Below, piece after piece: positions 34,833-43,943 of a stretch of DNA of 64,000 nt. The stretch spans positions 1 to 64,000 of the forward strand of contig VRZD01000037.1 in assembly GCA_016743235.1 (NCBI GenBank), read 5' to 3'. Both the position numbers and the translations under genes were made by a program. Numbering within the stretch: position 1 is the first letter of the stretch; each line of letters begins with the position of its first letter. Source of the stretch: Pantanalinema sp. GBBB05 (GTDB taxonomy: Bacteria; Cyanobacteriota; Cyanobacteriia; Leptolyngbyales; Leptolyngbyaceae). The notes under the pieces are model-generated. The model saw nothing but the letters and a program-made list of their open reading frames with translations, had not been told where the DNA came from and did not search any database.

Positions 34833-35234
34833 TCAAGTTCTGGTTGACTGATACTGCTGCAAAATCACTCGTCGCTGTTGCACATCCCCCGCATATTTGC
34901 CCAACAGTACTCGCAACAGCATGCGCCCTAAACAGTAAGAGGCGCGCCAGGAGAATACCGCATCCTGAAGATCAATATGACTGCGCTCAAACAGTCGATG
35001 CCCCAGCAGCCCAGTCAACTGCGTCAGCGGCAGCCCCAGCAGGATCCACGGATTGTGGAATATCCAGACCGCCGCCAGCACACCATAGAACAACAGAATC
35101 CCCACAATATGCAGCCCCACATTAATCGGGTGTTGATGTTTCAGCACAAAAACATCCCAGTAATCCGTAAACGGATGGTCTAATATTTGCTCGTTAATAC
35201 GATTTCTAGATGACGGGCGATCGTGAATACTCAT
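34833..35234 (-). CDS. Mpo1-like (DUF962) membrane protein
   Basis: A 133-residue protein with two to three hydrophobic segments (about 42-58, 62-82). Conserved family landmarks are DYWDVFVLKHQHPINVGLH and LGHRLFERSHIDLQDAVFSW. DUF962 includes yeast Mpo1, an iron-dependent dioxygenase that shortens 2-hydroxy fatty acids by one carbon; the histidines H33, H35, H41 and H84 region could serve a similar site. A 2-hydroxy acid substrate would fit the hydroxylase at 30918. It ends 4 bp before Rieske copy 3 begins, so the two genes are co-transcribed. Enzyme activity in bacteria is inferred from the yeast relative. Confidence 0.8.
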   Translation of the reverse strand: MSIHDRPSSRNRINEQILDHPFTDYWDVFVLKHQHPINVGLHIVGILLFYGVLAAVWIFHNPWILLGLPLTQLTGLLGHRLFERSHIDLQDAVFSWRASYCLGRMLLRVLLGKYAGDVQQRRVILQQYQSTRT

Positions 35235-35268
35235 ACCGATTTCAAGTTTGTGGTTGCAGCAAATTCAG

Positions 35269-36987
35269 TTAAGCATTGGGCTGAGGCAACAAGACTATTC
35301 CCAGTGGTTCTCGTCCTAAGCGATCGCTGACTAGCCCCCGGTTGACTACCCGCACTCCCTTAATATAGACCGATTGAACGATCGTTTCAGAGCCACGTTT
35401 CACCAGGCGGGGTTCTCCGTCCAACAGCGGATCCGCAATCTCGACAGGCAAACTGAGGGGTTGGGACAGGGCTTGCGGATCAAGGAGCACCAGATCCGCC
35501 TGAGCACCCGGTTTTAGTACTCCCGTGTCTAACCGAAACCAGGCAGCGGGTTCTCCCGTCACCCGGTGGATCGCGGCTTCCGGTGACAAAAACTGCGTGG
35601 TCACAGCCTGCTTCAGCAATGATAAAGCACCATCGTAGTAACCGAGATTACGCACATGTGCCCCCGCATCCGTGAATCCGGGCAAGATAGCGGGATGCCG
35701 CATCAACGCCAGCCGAGGTTGCAGTCGATCGTTCGCTCCCGTTGCCACCCAGCGCAAATCGGTGTCGTAGGTCTGCAATGCCTGCATCCAGAAAGCCACT
35801 GGGTCTTGTTGCTTCTGCTGGGCAACCTGGGCAAAACTCAAGCCTTGCCAGCTTGGTTCGGGACTCCGGACAATCTGCATCCAGTCCAAGCGTCGATGGA
35901 AGGATTTGCGCCAGTCGTTCAGCCACTGTTGGCGAAATTGGCGACAAAAGCGATCGGAGGCCCACAACTGCTGCCGTTCCTGCCGCGACGCGCAGCTATT
36001 CAATTCCGCTCCAGCCGGAAACTCTTCAAACAGGGGGGTAATCGGGCCATCAGAGTAGATCGTGAAGGGTTCGGTGAGGGTTTGGAAGCGGACATTCCCG
36101 CCCAGCAGCCGATTCCACAGAAACAGGAGGGGAGAGAAAACGCGCCATAGACGGCGATCGTGAACGGCATCCAGGGCAGAGAGCACCGTGAGGCGTAAGG
36201 GGCGTCGCCCGATCCCGATGCCCAGGCGGAGAATATCGAAAAATGAGGTGAGGCGTTGCAAATTAGGGGTGACCTGAAAGACGCGATCGCGGCGACGACA
36301 TAGATCTGCCAGCATGGCGTACTCGCTAAACTGGGCATGTTGGGAAGGAATGGTGTGCCCTCGCCAGGCTCCACTCATCCGATGCCAGGGAAACATATCG
36401 ATCGAAATCCCTAGGAATCCGGCGTCCAGGGCGGCAGCGGCAATCTGCTGCATGCGTTGACGCTCTGAGTCAGAGGGTTGAGATACTGTGAGACTGCGCT
36501 CCAAACCCATCACCTCCGCTCGCAGGGCGCTATGCCCAAACAGGGGTGACACGTTGGCTCCCAGCGGCAACTGCTGCAAATGAGCCAGGTATTCAGCCGG
36601 AGTTTGCCAATCCACCGATCTCTGGAGCCATTTAGCGATTAATGAGTGAGACAGCGTTTCCACCCGCTGAAACATATCTGCTAGCATTTGGGGCTTGCCA
36701 ATCGCGATCGATAAACTGCAATTGCCGATCACCACACTGGTAACTCCATGCCGCACCGACTCACTCAACCCTGGTGCAATCTCTAGTTCCAGATCGTAGT
36801 GGGTATGAATGTCAATAAAGCCGGGCGTCACCCATAGACCGGAGGCATCCACAATCTGCCGTGCCGGCGCTGTCAGCATTGGGGCGATCGCCACAATTTG
36901 CCCAGCTTGAATGCCAATATCGGCACGAACCGGAGCCGAGCCTAACCCGTCGAAGACTAACCCATTTTGGATCAGGGTGTCTAGCAT
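35269..36987 (-). CDS. N-acyl-D-amino-acid deacylase-like amidohydrolase
   Basis: A 572-residue metal-dependent amidohydrolase. The start MLDTLIQNGLVFDG and metal motif H61-x-H63 (DIHTHYDLE), C90 (GNCS), HSALR, and late Asp (TDAGAHVRNLG) match the D-aminoacylase subgroup. A C-terminal beta-sandwich with GVLKPGAQADLVLLDP closes the fold. Members hydrolyse N-acyl amino acids. In this cluster it could free an amine, act as a resistance/recycling step, or run in reverse on a lipo-amino acid made by the GH3 protein. Its start overlaps the glycosyltransferase stop by 7 bp (ATGCTAG). Confidence 0.85.
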   Translation of the reverse strand: MLDTLIQNGLVFDGLGSAPVRADIGIQAGQIVAIAPMLTAPARQIVDASGLWVTPGFIDIHTHYDLELEIAPGLSESVRHGVTSVVIGNCSLSIAIGKPQMLADMFQRVETLSHSLIAKWLQRSVDWQTPAEYLAHLQQLPLGANVSPLFGHSALRAEVMGLERSLTVSQPSDSERQRMQQIAAAALDAGFLGISIDMFPWHRMSGAWRGHTIPSQHAQFSEYAMLADLCRRRDRVFQVTPNLQRLTSFFDILRLGIGIGRRPLRLTVLSALDAVHDRRLWRVFSPLLFLWNRLLGGNVRFQTLTEPFTIYSDGPITPLFEEFPAGAELNSCASRQERQQLWASDRFCRQFRQQWLNDWRKSFHRRLDWMQIVRSPEPSWQGLSFAQVAQQKQQDPVAFWMQALQTYDTDLRWVATGANDRLQPRLALMRHPAILPGFTDAGAHVRNLGYYDGALSLLKQAVTTQFLSPEAAIHRVTGEPAAWFRLDTGVLKPGAQADLVLLDPQALSQPLSLPVEIADPLLDGEPRLVKRGSETIVQSVYIKGVRVVNRGLVSDRLGREPLGIVLLPQPNA

Positions 36988-38279
36988 GGTTCTTCTACCT
37001 TGTAACCGTGATGCTCCGTTTTATGCCACTGTAATCGCTGTGGGTGACCACATAATCGTAGCGTCGTAATGATCATGATCGGGATCCAATGGAGCATGTA
37101 GCCAGAGGCGAGAACGGTTGCCCACAGGAGGGCGACACCGCGAATGTTTTGGTATCGTCTTATGCCCCCAATAAACGCGACGGTCAAAATGAGACTGAAT
37201 AGCATTTGCAAGGGGACGAGGATAGGACGATGGCTATAAAAGAGCGTCCAAAGCAAATCAGGAATTAGGGCGATCGGCAGCAGAAATTGCAGGACAAAAA
37301 ATAGCAGCAAGTCTAATTCTTTTGCCCAACCCAACCGCAGAAGCTGCGGGAAATAATCTAAATAACGCTGATAGCCGCCTTCTGCCCACCGACAGTGCTG
37401 CCGCCATAAGCTGCGCCAGGTTGTACTGCCTTCTTCTTGAATGGCGATCGCGCTCACAAAGGCAATTTCCGTTTTGGCTAAATACAGCCGAAATGTCAGG
37501 TCAAGGTCATCGGTGACTGTATCCTCCTGCCAACCCTGACACGCTTCCAGCAGCGATCGCCGCACGAACATGCCGTTGCCGCGCAACTCACACATGCCCC
37601 CGATCTCCGTGCGGTGAATTTGCAGCCAACTATCGCAACTCAATTCCATCTGCTGACATCGCGTCAAGAAGTTTGTCTGCTGATTCGAGATGCTCTTTCT
37701 CACTTGAACCGCTCCCACTGCTCCTCGATCGCACAATGCAGCCGTACTCTGCAAGAAATCCGCGGGCAGTTGTGCATCCGCATCACATATCAGCACCACG
37801 TCGCCACGAGTGTAAGGTAAGACAGCATTGAGCGCTCCCGACTTGCCACCACCCGCCTCTCTACGGTAGACCTGGAGCCTGGGAAATTGCCGTTGTAAGG
37901 CGGCTAATAGTTGCGGGGTTGCATCCGTACTGCCATCATCAATTACCCAAATATCCAGGTGGCTGGCGGGATAGTCTAAATCAAATAAACTATGGACAAG
38001 GTTGGCTAAAACGGCTTGTTCATTTTGGGCTGGAACCAAAATAGTCACAAGTGGCAAGTTCTCGTCTACCGGATGAAATGGCGCGATCGGATTTGCCAGT
38101 AGCATGCGGGTGGTTTGCACCAGCAAAATTCCAGTGAAGGCAATCAGCAACCATTGGGTTTCAGGTCGCCAGTGCAGTAAACTAACGCTCACCCAAACTA
38201 GAAGTACAACGCAGACGGCTTTCAGGCGGCGATCGCGATATTCTCGGCGGGGAGGCTTGGGATCAAAGCGGTTGCTCAC
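36981..38279 (-). CDS. Membrane family-2 glycosyltransferase
   Basis: I prefer GTG 38279 (VSNRFDPKPP) as start because it overlaps the preceding stop as GTGA; the longer frame to 38333 would run 58 bp into that gene. The protein, about 432 residues, has two N-terminal helices, a GT-A domain with VTILVPAQNE, DDGSTDAT, CDADAQ, TDDLDLTFR and the QHCRW motif (Q-x-x-R-W), then four C-terminal helices. This is the processive, BcsA/hyaluronan-synthase-like layout, though it also includes enzymes that add single sugars. A glycosylation step on the cluster's product is inferred. Confidence 0.85.
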   Translation of the reverse strand: MSNRFDPKPPRREYRDRRLKAVCVVLLVWVSVSLLHWRPETQWLLIAFTGILLVQTTRMLLANPIAPFHPVDENLPLVTILVPAQNEQAVLANLVHSLFDLDYPASHLDIWVIDDGSTDATPQLLAALQRQFPRLQVYRREAGGGKSGALNAVLPYTRGDVVLICDADAQLPADFLQSTAALCDRGAVGAVQVRKSISNQQTNFLTRCQQMELSCDSWLQIHRTEIGGMCELRGNGMFVRRSLLEACQGWQEDTVTDDLDLTFRLYLAKTEIAFVSAIAIQEEGSTTWRSLWRQHCRWAEGGYQRYLDYFPQLLRLGWAKELDLLLFFVLQFLLPIALIPDLLWTLFYSHRPILVPLQMLFSLILTVAFIGGIRRYQNIRGVALLWATVLASGYMLHWIPIMIITTLRLCGHPQRLQWHKTEHHGYKVEEPC

Positions 38280-38926
38280 GATTCTGGAGATGATGGCTGA
38301 ATAGCGGGGTTTGACCGACGGCGCAACAGCCAAACGGCGATCGCCCCAACCAGAAGACCGCCGACTCCCGAGGCGATCGCCAGAATGCGTCCTTGCATTT
38401 GAGCACCGTGTAGAACTGGATTATCCAGCAGATTCGAGGAGAAATGCAGAGTTTGAATCATCCATGTTCCCTGAACTTTTTGTAGGACTGCCGTCCACCG
38501 CAATGGCATTACTCCGACGTTACCATCCGTGAAGTAAAACGTTGAAGTAGCTTCTCCGTAGGCCACCTCAGTATCGGCCGACAGAAACGTCCGGGTGGTT
38601 TCCCCGGTCAACTCGAGCGCAATGTTTTTAATCGGTGCGGTAAATTGTTGATTCCAGTACTGCTCAAATTCCTGAGGACGATGAAAAATCCGGTTATCAA
38701 CCGTTGTAATCGTAAAGGCAGGATGCAAAAAAGGTTCAATCTTAGAGAAATCGCGGCTATTAATCGCTTGTAGGGCAATGTCACGGGTACGGGCGATCGC
38801 CTCTAAGTCTTGTTTGCTAGCGGCTGCCCAGACTGGCTGTGGTAAATTCAATCCTACTAGGATCAGTAGGGTGCTCCAAAACCTTTGATGAAACCGATTT
38901 CGGCTAGCTTGCCCCTGTTTGGTCAT
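38276..38926 (-). CDS. NTF2/SnoaL-like protein with signal and C-terminal anchor
   Basis: A 216-residue protein. Residues 1-36 form a signal peptide (STLLILVGLNLPQPVWAAAS). Residues about 40-165 match the NTF2/SnoaL-like cone fold (AIARTRDIALQAINSRDFSK; RWTAVLQKVQGTWMIQTLHF). A transmembrane helix at about 182-205 (VGGLLVGAIAVWLL) and basic RRRS place the fold outside the cytoplasm, with the tail inside. NTF2-like folds bind or isomerise small hydrophobic molecules. It is the first gene of the four-gene minus-strand arm, just before the glycosyltransferase, suggesting a role in handling an exported lipid. Confidence 0.75.
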   Translation of the reverse strand: MTKQGQASRNRFHQRFWSTLLILVGLNLPQPVWAAASKQDLEAIARTRDIALQAINSRDFSKIEPFLHPAFTITTVDNRIFHRPQEFEQYWNQQFTAPIKNIALELTGETTRTFLSADTEVAYGEATSTFYFTDGNVGVMPLRWTAVLQKVQGTWMIQTLHFSSNLLDNPVLHGAQMQGRILAIASGVGGLLVGAIAVWLLRRRSNPAIQPSSPES

Positions 38927-39056
38927 TACGCTCTGATCTCCTCATATCCCATCAGGAACCGACCTCATCGGGACTGTAAGTCATTTTAGGACAGAGGTAA
39001 TTCGGTTCCTGGCAGAGCTACATATTACGTTACTTTTATGTTTCCCTAGCTCTAGA

Positions 39057-39205
39057 GATTCTGTCGCAAGAACTTCTGTGGAGGGAGTCGAAAAAGTTGA
39101 GGTAAGAACCCAAGTAGACTTCGTGTCTCAAGTTTTTGGAATGGCTGCTTAATGGAGTCTAGACTCAGTCATATGTTTGTTCCCAATAGTTTTTGCGACA
39201 GAACC
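39057..39205. mobile_element. MITE-like element with IS6-type inverted ends
   Basis: TTCTGTCGCAAGAACT (39059-39074) and AGTTTTTGCGACAGAA (39188-39203) are inverted copies with one mismatch. With flanks, the right end reads GGTTCTGTCGCAAAAACT backwards, very like IS6/IS240 ends (GGTTCTGTTGCAAA). About 113 bp lie between with no open frame. No matching 8-bp target repeat is visible. It is most simply an internally deleted IS6-family element. Confidence 0.6.
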
Positions 39206-39210
39206 ACCGA

Positions 39211-40410
39211 TTACAGTAAAATCTGGATTGAACGACCAAGTAGTGCTTTGATCACATAAACGTCTAAGTTATTGCATCGAGCTGAGTGAAGGAAATGATT
39301 ACACACAGGGCACCGTAGCGATCGCTCCTGTTTTTTAACATCGTCACCCTCGATCTCTTGAATCTTGAGTTGTTTTTCGCAGGCTTGACAGGTAACCTCG
39401 GTAGAGCAAGAAGACTGCACTGGTTCTGGAGTCAGTGAATCTTCGTTGCTCTCAGCCAGAGTTTCATCCGCAAAGCGAGTTTCTAAGTCTGTGACACTCA
39501 TCCCATCCGAGAATACAGTCACCGGACCATCACTGGAAACAACAAAAATAATTCCTTTAGGGAAGTCGTAGGAGAACCGTTGAGCAGAGGTGTGCCGTGT
39601 GCCGGAGTGGGCTTCAATTAATCGCTTGCTGGTCTCAGAGTACTTTAATTGTGCTCCGACCCCGATCGCGCGTGCTTGTGCATCTAAAATCACGGCTCCA
39701 TCGGTATAAGCCAGCAGATGTCGCAAAACGGCAACGGAGCGATCGCTCCCGACTCGCGTTTCAATATCCTTCAGCTCAAAATTAGGACGCATCGTGTCCC
39801 ATTCTTCCGCACTTGGTTCTGCTAAACACCAAACGAGAGTTGCGCCAATATTGCGTGGACTAAGGTCGTGAAAACAAAATTCCAACAAATCCTTCAGCGT
39901 TTCTATATCAGCTTGAGGTGCGCAGCGGCAAATATTATGTAAAGCACGATTGATGCAAGGCTTTTTCTGCCAACTACGATATTGGTGAATAAATAAGCCT
40001 GCATTGCAAAAAATTTTGGTTATCCCCTGTGTATCAGTGACACAAATTGTTGCATTCAACTCCTGCTGAAGTTGAAGCAATTGAAGTTCGGTATAGGCAG
40101 CATATTGAGGAATAAATACACCCCGAAACTGTCCAGACTTAAAGATGGAAAAGCCATGACACCCATCTGCAACCCGTCTGGCTTCGGGCAAGCTGATGAA
40201 TAGTTTTTCGTAGGAACTTTTAATGCTAGCGGTATTGCTGCCCTCGATGGCAATGAAGCCATAGGGTTGGAGCTTCCCTTCATGCAAAACTGGACTCAAC
40301 GCATAACTCAACTCAGCTAGAGCAGCCGGGCACTGGACCAATTCAGGAACATCGGTTGCAATTCCATTTTGCTTCAGCTCGTCAGCTAGAAAAGAAAGAG
40401 GAGATAACAT
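39211..40410 (-). CDS. Diadenylate-cyclase-domain protein with zinc-ribbon tail
   Basis: I take MLSPLSFLADEL at 40410 as start: it follows the kinase stop by 14 bp, whereas the longer frame to 40458 overlaps that gene. The 399-residue protein has an uncharacterised N-terminal part (about 1-225) and a DAC domain (about 225-310) with the DGA motif (TDGAVILDAQA) and GTRHTSA. Active DisA/CdaA enzymes have GTRHR, so the second Arg is Thr here. The tail has CQAC and CPVCNHFLHSARC, a probable zinc ribbon. Proteins with intact motifs condense two ATP into c-di-AMP. It is the last gene of a signalling operon. Confidence 0.75.
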   Translation of the reverse strand: MLSPLSFLADELKQNGIATDVPELVQCPAALAELSYALSPVLHEGKLQPYGFIAIEGSNTASIKSSYEKLFISLPEARRVADGCHGFSIFKSGQFRGVFIPQYAAYTELQLLQLQQELNATICVTDTQGITKIFCNAGLFIHQYRSWQKKPCINRALHNICRCAPQADIETLKDLLEFCFHDLSPRNIGATLVWCLAEPSAEEWDTMRPNFELKDIETRVGSDRSVAVLRHLLAYTDGAVILDAQARAIGVGAQLKYSETSKRLIEAHSGTRHTSAQRFSYDFPKGIIFVVSSDGPVTVFSDGMSVTDLETRFADETLAESNEDSLTPEPVQSSCSTEVTCQACEKQLKIQEIEGDDVKKQERSLRCPVCNHFLHSARCNNLDVYVIKALLGRSIQILL

Positions 40411-40424
40411 GACAGAGACAAATC

Positions 40425-41828
40425 CTATCTGGACAGGGGGAGGCAAATGGTAAAACAAGTCCCTCCCGGCTTCGAGTCAAGTAAGATTGTACCCTGATGG
40501 CGATTTTCAATAATCCGTCGGACAGTTTCCAAACCCAGCCCTGAGCCTTTACCGACCTGTTTTGTCGTGAAAAAAGGTTCAAAAATACGTGACTGAATTT
40601 CAGCCGGAATGCCACTCCCCGAGTCAGCAATATCGACTCGAATTGATCGCCCTTTGTCATGGGTAGTGATTTCCAGTACCCCTTTGCCATCCATCGCATC
40701 GATCGCGTTGTCAATCAAGTTTGTCCACACCTGATTCAATTCACTGCCATAGGCAAGAACTTTGGGAAGTTGTGGATCATAATGGCGTTGAACTTGAATA
40801 CCCTGTTTTAGCTTGTGACCGAATAACCGCAAGGTATCTTCTAACCCTTGATGGACATCAACTTCCTGCTGCACTCCCTGATCCAAGTAGGAGTAGGATT
40901 TCATCGCCTGCACCAATTCAGAAATACGTTCGGCTCCGCGCAGTCCATGTTTGATCATGGACATCATTTCAAACGAAAGCGCTAACCAATGCAGTCCTAG
41001 TTCTCGCAGTTCGGTTGGATCGTCTCGCCACCGTTCCATCAGTTGTTCCAGAGTTTTTGTCTCAACCCCTCCAGTCGCTAACGGTTCAGCCAATTTCCAG
41101 GCTTGGTCTACGCCGTAATCCTCTAACCAGGTCAGTATCGCATCTTCTCGATCGCTCAATGTCACGAGATTGCAGCGATCGTTGAGAATCGCCTCATAGC
41201 CTGCATCTCTAACCTGTAACCACTGCTGGGTATGTTCTGGCTCAACTTGACGCTGACCATAAACCAGGTTCATGCGCTGTAGTTCGAGAACCGTGTCGGG
41301 CATTTCTTTGAGCGATCGCACTAGAGCCGCTGCCGGATTGTTGAGTTCATGGGCCAGCCCTGCGGCTAGAGTACCGAGTGCTGCCATCTTCTCTCGTCCA
41401 CGAATGAAAGACTCAAGCCCTCGCAGTCGTTGCTCCACCAGACGAAAGATGATGCGTTCAAACTCACGACATTCATGGAGCAATTTGAGAAAATCATCCC
41501 CCTCGACTTCGTAAAGTTTACAATCGGTCAATGCTGTTAATGTCACTGACATGAGGTTATCCGTCAGGACTTGGATTTCACCAAAAAAGGCAGGTGCATG
41601 ATGTCGCCCGAGGGGAATCTCAATCCCATCACTCCGGCGGGTGATTACCATTTCCCCTTGAACCAGGATATATACTCCTCGATGAGGCGTACCCTCCTGC
41701 ACTAGCACCTCTCCCACCTGAAGAGACACGGTTTGAGCGCGATCGCACACCCATTCTAACCGGGTTTGGGGTAACTGCTGAAAGGGCTCCAGCATCAATA
41801 AGTCGTCGATGCATAGCTTGTTTCCCAT
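40425..41828 (-). CDS. Cyclic-nucleotide-binding sensor histidine kinase
   Basis: A 467-residue kinase. An N-terminal cNMP-binding domain (about 15-130) includes VLVQEGTPHRGVYILVQGEM and FFGEIQVL. An H-box GLAHELNNPAAALVRS at about 160 and an ATPase domain with NLIDNAIDA, DSGSGIP and GSGLGLETVRRII complete a histidine kinase. No membrane segment is present. It lies 3 bp after the REC/thioredoxin-reductase gene and 14 bp before the DAC gene, so all three are one operon. The kinase probably phosphorylates the REC domain of its neighbour when a cyclic nucleotide binds; this pairing is inference from order. Confidence 0.9.
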   Translation of the reverse strand: MGNKLCIDDLLMLEPFQQLPQTRLEWVCDRAQTVSLQVGEVLVQEGTPHRGVYILVQGEMVITRRSDGIEIPLGRHHAPAFFGEIQVLTDNLMSVTLTALTDCKLYEVEGDDFLKLLHECREFERIIFRLVEQRLRGLESFIRGREKMAALGTLAAGLAHELNNPAAALVRSLKEMPDTVLELQRMNLVYGQRQVEPEHTQQWLQVRDAGYEAILNDRCNLVTLSDREDAILTWLEDYGVDQAWKLAEPLATGGVETKTLEQLMERWRDDPTELRELGLHWLALSFEMMSMIKHGLRGAERISELVQAMKSYSYLDQGVQQEVDVHQGLEDTLRLFGHKLKQGIQVQRHYDPQLPKVLAYGSELNQVWTNLIDNAIDAMDGKGVLEITTHDKGRSIRVDIADSGSGIPAEIQSRIFEPFFTTKQVGKGSGLGLETVRRIIENRHQGTILLDSKPGGTCFTICLPLSR

Positions 41829-41831
41829 GAG

Positions 41832-43493
41832 TTACACCTTACTTAAATACCGATGAATAAACTGAACTGCGATCGAGCCTTCACCGACACCCGATGCCAC
41901 TCGTTTAACCGAGTTGTACCGCACATCGCCAGCCGCGAAGATACCGGGAACACTCGTTTCGAGCAAAAACGGAGAGCGATCTAAATTCCAACCCTTGGGC
42001 GGTTTTCCATCACGGATTAAATCAGGTCCAGCCAAGATAAAGCCTTTTTCATCCCGCTCGACAATGCCATCCAGCCAATCGGTTCGAGGCATTGCCCCAA
42101 TAAAGATGAAAAGCGAGGTGGCATGCACCGTTTCAGTTTCGCCTGTGGAGATGTTTTTTATCACCAGTGCTTCTAGATTGGTATTACCTTTGACTTCTTC
42201 AACGACACATCCAGTGCAAACTCTGATATTATCAGTCGCTTCAATTTGGTCAATTAAATATTGGGACATACTTTTAGAGAGGGGCGATCGCACCAGCATC
42301 ACCACTTCGTGAGCGTATTTAGAGAAGTGCATGGCGGCTTGTCCGGCGGAGTTCGCACCTCCCACGATGTAAACCGTTTCACCCTGGCAGGCGATCGCTT
42401 CCGTCATAGCAGCGCCGTAGTAAACGCCTGCTCCACAGAGTTCATCCATTCCAGGCACATCTAACTTACGGTAAGAGACTCCCGTTGCAACTAACAAAGC
42501 ATGGCAACTGATCTCACTGCCATCTGTTAAAGTCAGAATTCGATAGGGATCGGTAATGCGAATGCCAGTCACTTCTTGGGGAGTGAGAATTTCGACCCCA
42601 AAGCGTCGGGCTTGTGTGACGGCTCGACGGGCTAAATCGGCACCACTCAAGCCAACAGGAAATCCCAGGTAATTTTCGATGCGGGAACTGGAACCTGCCT
42701 GTCCTCCGGGAGCTTCCCGCTCGATCATGACGGTACTCAGCCCCTCGGATGCCCCATACACAGCCGCCGCCAGTCCGGCGGGACCTCCCCCAATAATCGC
42801 TAAATCATAGAACGGGCGTTCTGCTTGAGTTTGCAGACCAACTTTTTCAGCGATCGCTAAGTTAGAGGGTTGAACTAACCGGGAACCGTCCGGAAACAAG
42901 ACTAACGGCAACTGTTGTTTGCCATCCGCTTCGGCATATTCCAGCAGTTGGGCGGCGGCTGATTCCAGTTCAACATCCAACCATTGGTAGGGAACCTGGT
43001 TGCGAGCTAGAAAGTCTTTTACCTGATGGGAGAAGGGCGACCAGCGATTGCCAATCACGCGAATCCCTTCAAAGGGCGGACGGAACGATGCGAACCAATC
43101 ATCGAGTAAATCATCCAAAATAGGGTAGAGCCGCTCCTCAGGCGGGTCCCAGGGTTTGAGCAAATAATAATCGATGCGAGTCGTATTAATGGCACGAATC
43201 GCGGCATCGGTATCAGCATAGGCCGTGAGCAATGCCCGTTTTGCATCAGGGTAAAGTTCTAATGCTTGCTCCAAAAACTCGACGCCGCTCATGAGCGGCA
43301 TGCGCTGATCCACCAGGAACAGGGCAACGAATTCATTGCGTAGTTTGAGTTGTTGCAAGGCATCGAGAGCAGTTTGTCCAGAGTCGGCGCGAACAACCCG
43401 AAACCGATCGCCATATTGGTGTCGCAGGTCACGGGAGACCGCTTGCAGCACATCGGGATCATCATCAACCGTCAAAATTACAGGTTTTGCCAT
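41832..43493 (-). CDS. Response regulator fused to thioredoxin-reductase-like domain
   Basis: The start MAKPVILTVDDDPDVLQAV at 43493 begins exactly at a REC domain; ten extra upstream codons in the open frame are unlikely. Residues about 1-125 are REC (phospho-Asp in FLVDQRMP, Lys in LLKPWDP). A glutaredoxin-like segment follows with SPFS in place of a redox CxxC. The remainder is an FAD/NAD(P) oxidoreductase of thioredoxin-reductase type (AIIGGGPAGLAAAVYGASEG; TVYIVGGANSAGQAAM; GIFAAGDVR). The TrxR CxxC is absent (CGAGVYYGAA). The family is known in bacteria as a fused regulator; its reaction is unresolved. First gene of the operon. Confidence 0.88.
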   Translation of the reverse strand: MAKPVILTVDDDPDVLQAVSRDLRHQYGDRFRVVRADSGQTALDALQQLKLRNEFVALFLVDQRMPLMSGVEFLEQALELYPDAKRALLTAYADTDAAIRAINTTRIDYYLLKPWDPPEERLYPILDDLLDDWFASFRPPFEGIRVIGNRWSPFSHQVKDFLARNQVPYQWLDVELESAAAQLLEYAEADGKQQLPLVLFPDGSRLVQPSNLAIAEKVGLQTQAERPFYDLAIIGGGPAGLAAAVYGASEGLSTVMIEREAPGGQAGSSSRIENYLGFPVGLSGADLARRAVTQARRFGVEILTPQEVTGIRITDPYRILTLTDGSEISCHALLVATGVSYRKLDVPGMDELCGAGVYYGAAMTEAIACQGETVYIVGGANSAGQAAMHFSKYAHEVVMLVRSPLSKSMSQYLIDQIEATDNIRVCTGCVVEEVKGNTNLEALVIKNISTGETETVHATSLFIFIGAMPRTDWLDGIVERDEKGFILAGPDLIRDGKPPKGWNLDRSPFLLETSVPGIFAAGDVRYNSVKRVASGVGEGSIAVQFIHRYLSKV

Positions 43494-43943
43494 CTTGAAA
43501 TGTCTGCTCCACAATGCTGTCATTTTGCCAGAGTGCTTTTTCGAAAACTATGCACACTCTACAAGGCTTCTAGCGTTTCTGACACGAGTTTAGCAGAGTT
43601 AATAAAGTTGTTCTCATCCGCTTCAGTGAACTCGCCTTCGTGCCTATCAGACAATCGTACTAACATTTAATTGGCTCCAGCACATCTACCAATTGAGGTA
43701 TTTCGGTAAATTTCTGGCTTCGCATCAGGCATATCAGTATCCACCTCTCAAAAGACCTGAGTCTCAACGAATTTGGGAATAACGGTGATTATCGATCGCC
43801 TTAAATTGCCCACCAAAAATGATGACTGCGATATCTCCTGATTACAGAAATCTTGGGGAAAGCCGAGTTCAATCAAGATTAGAAAAAGTTCCCTTAAACC
43901 TGAAGCCCGATTCTTGCGCTGTTTTATCAAAATTTTGCGGTGT
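43494..43943. other. Intergenic region with one doubtful 35-codon frame
   Basis: On the minus strand 43666..43559 reads MLVRLSDRHEGEFTEADENN, then FINSAKLVSETLEAL. It looks like a charged helical C-terminus but has no ribosome site or family match. Another minus frame near 43748-43930 is not supported. I see nothing else except the regulatory sites listed next. Confidence 0.25.

Noticed and set aside
35656..36150. 164-codon plus-strand frame within the amidohydrolase gene
   Set aside because: It is antisense to a well-supported amidohydrolase and has no domain features.
43748..43930. 60-codon minus-strand frame
   Set aside because: No ribosome site or recognisable domain; probably chance.
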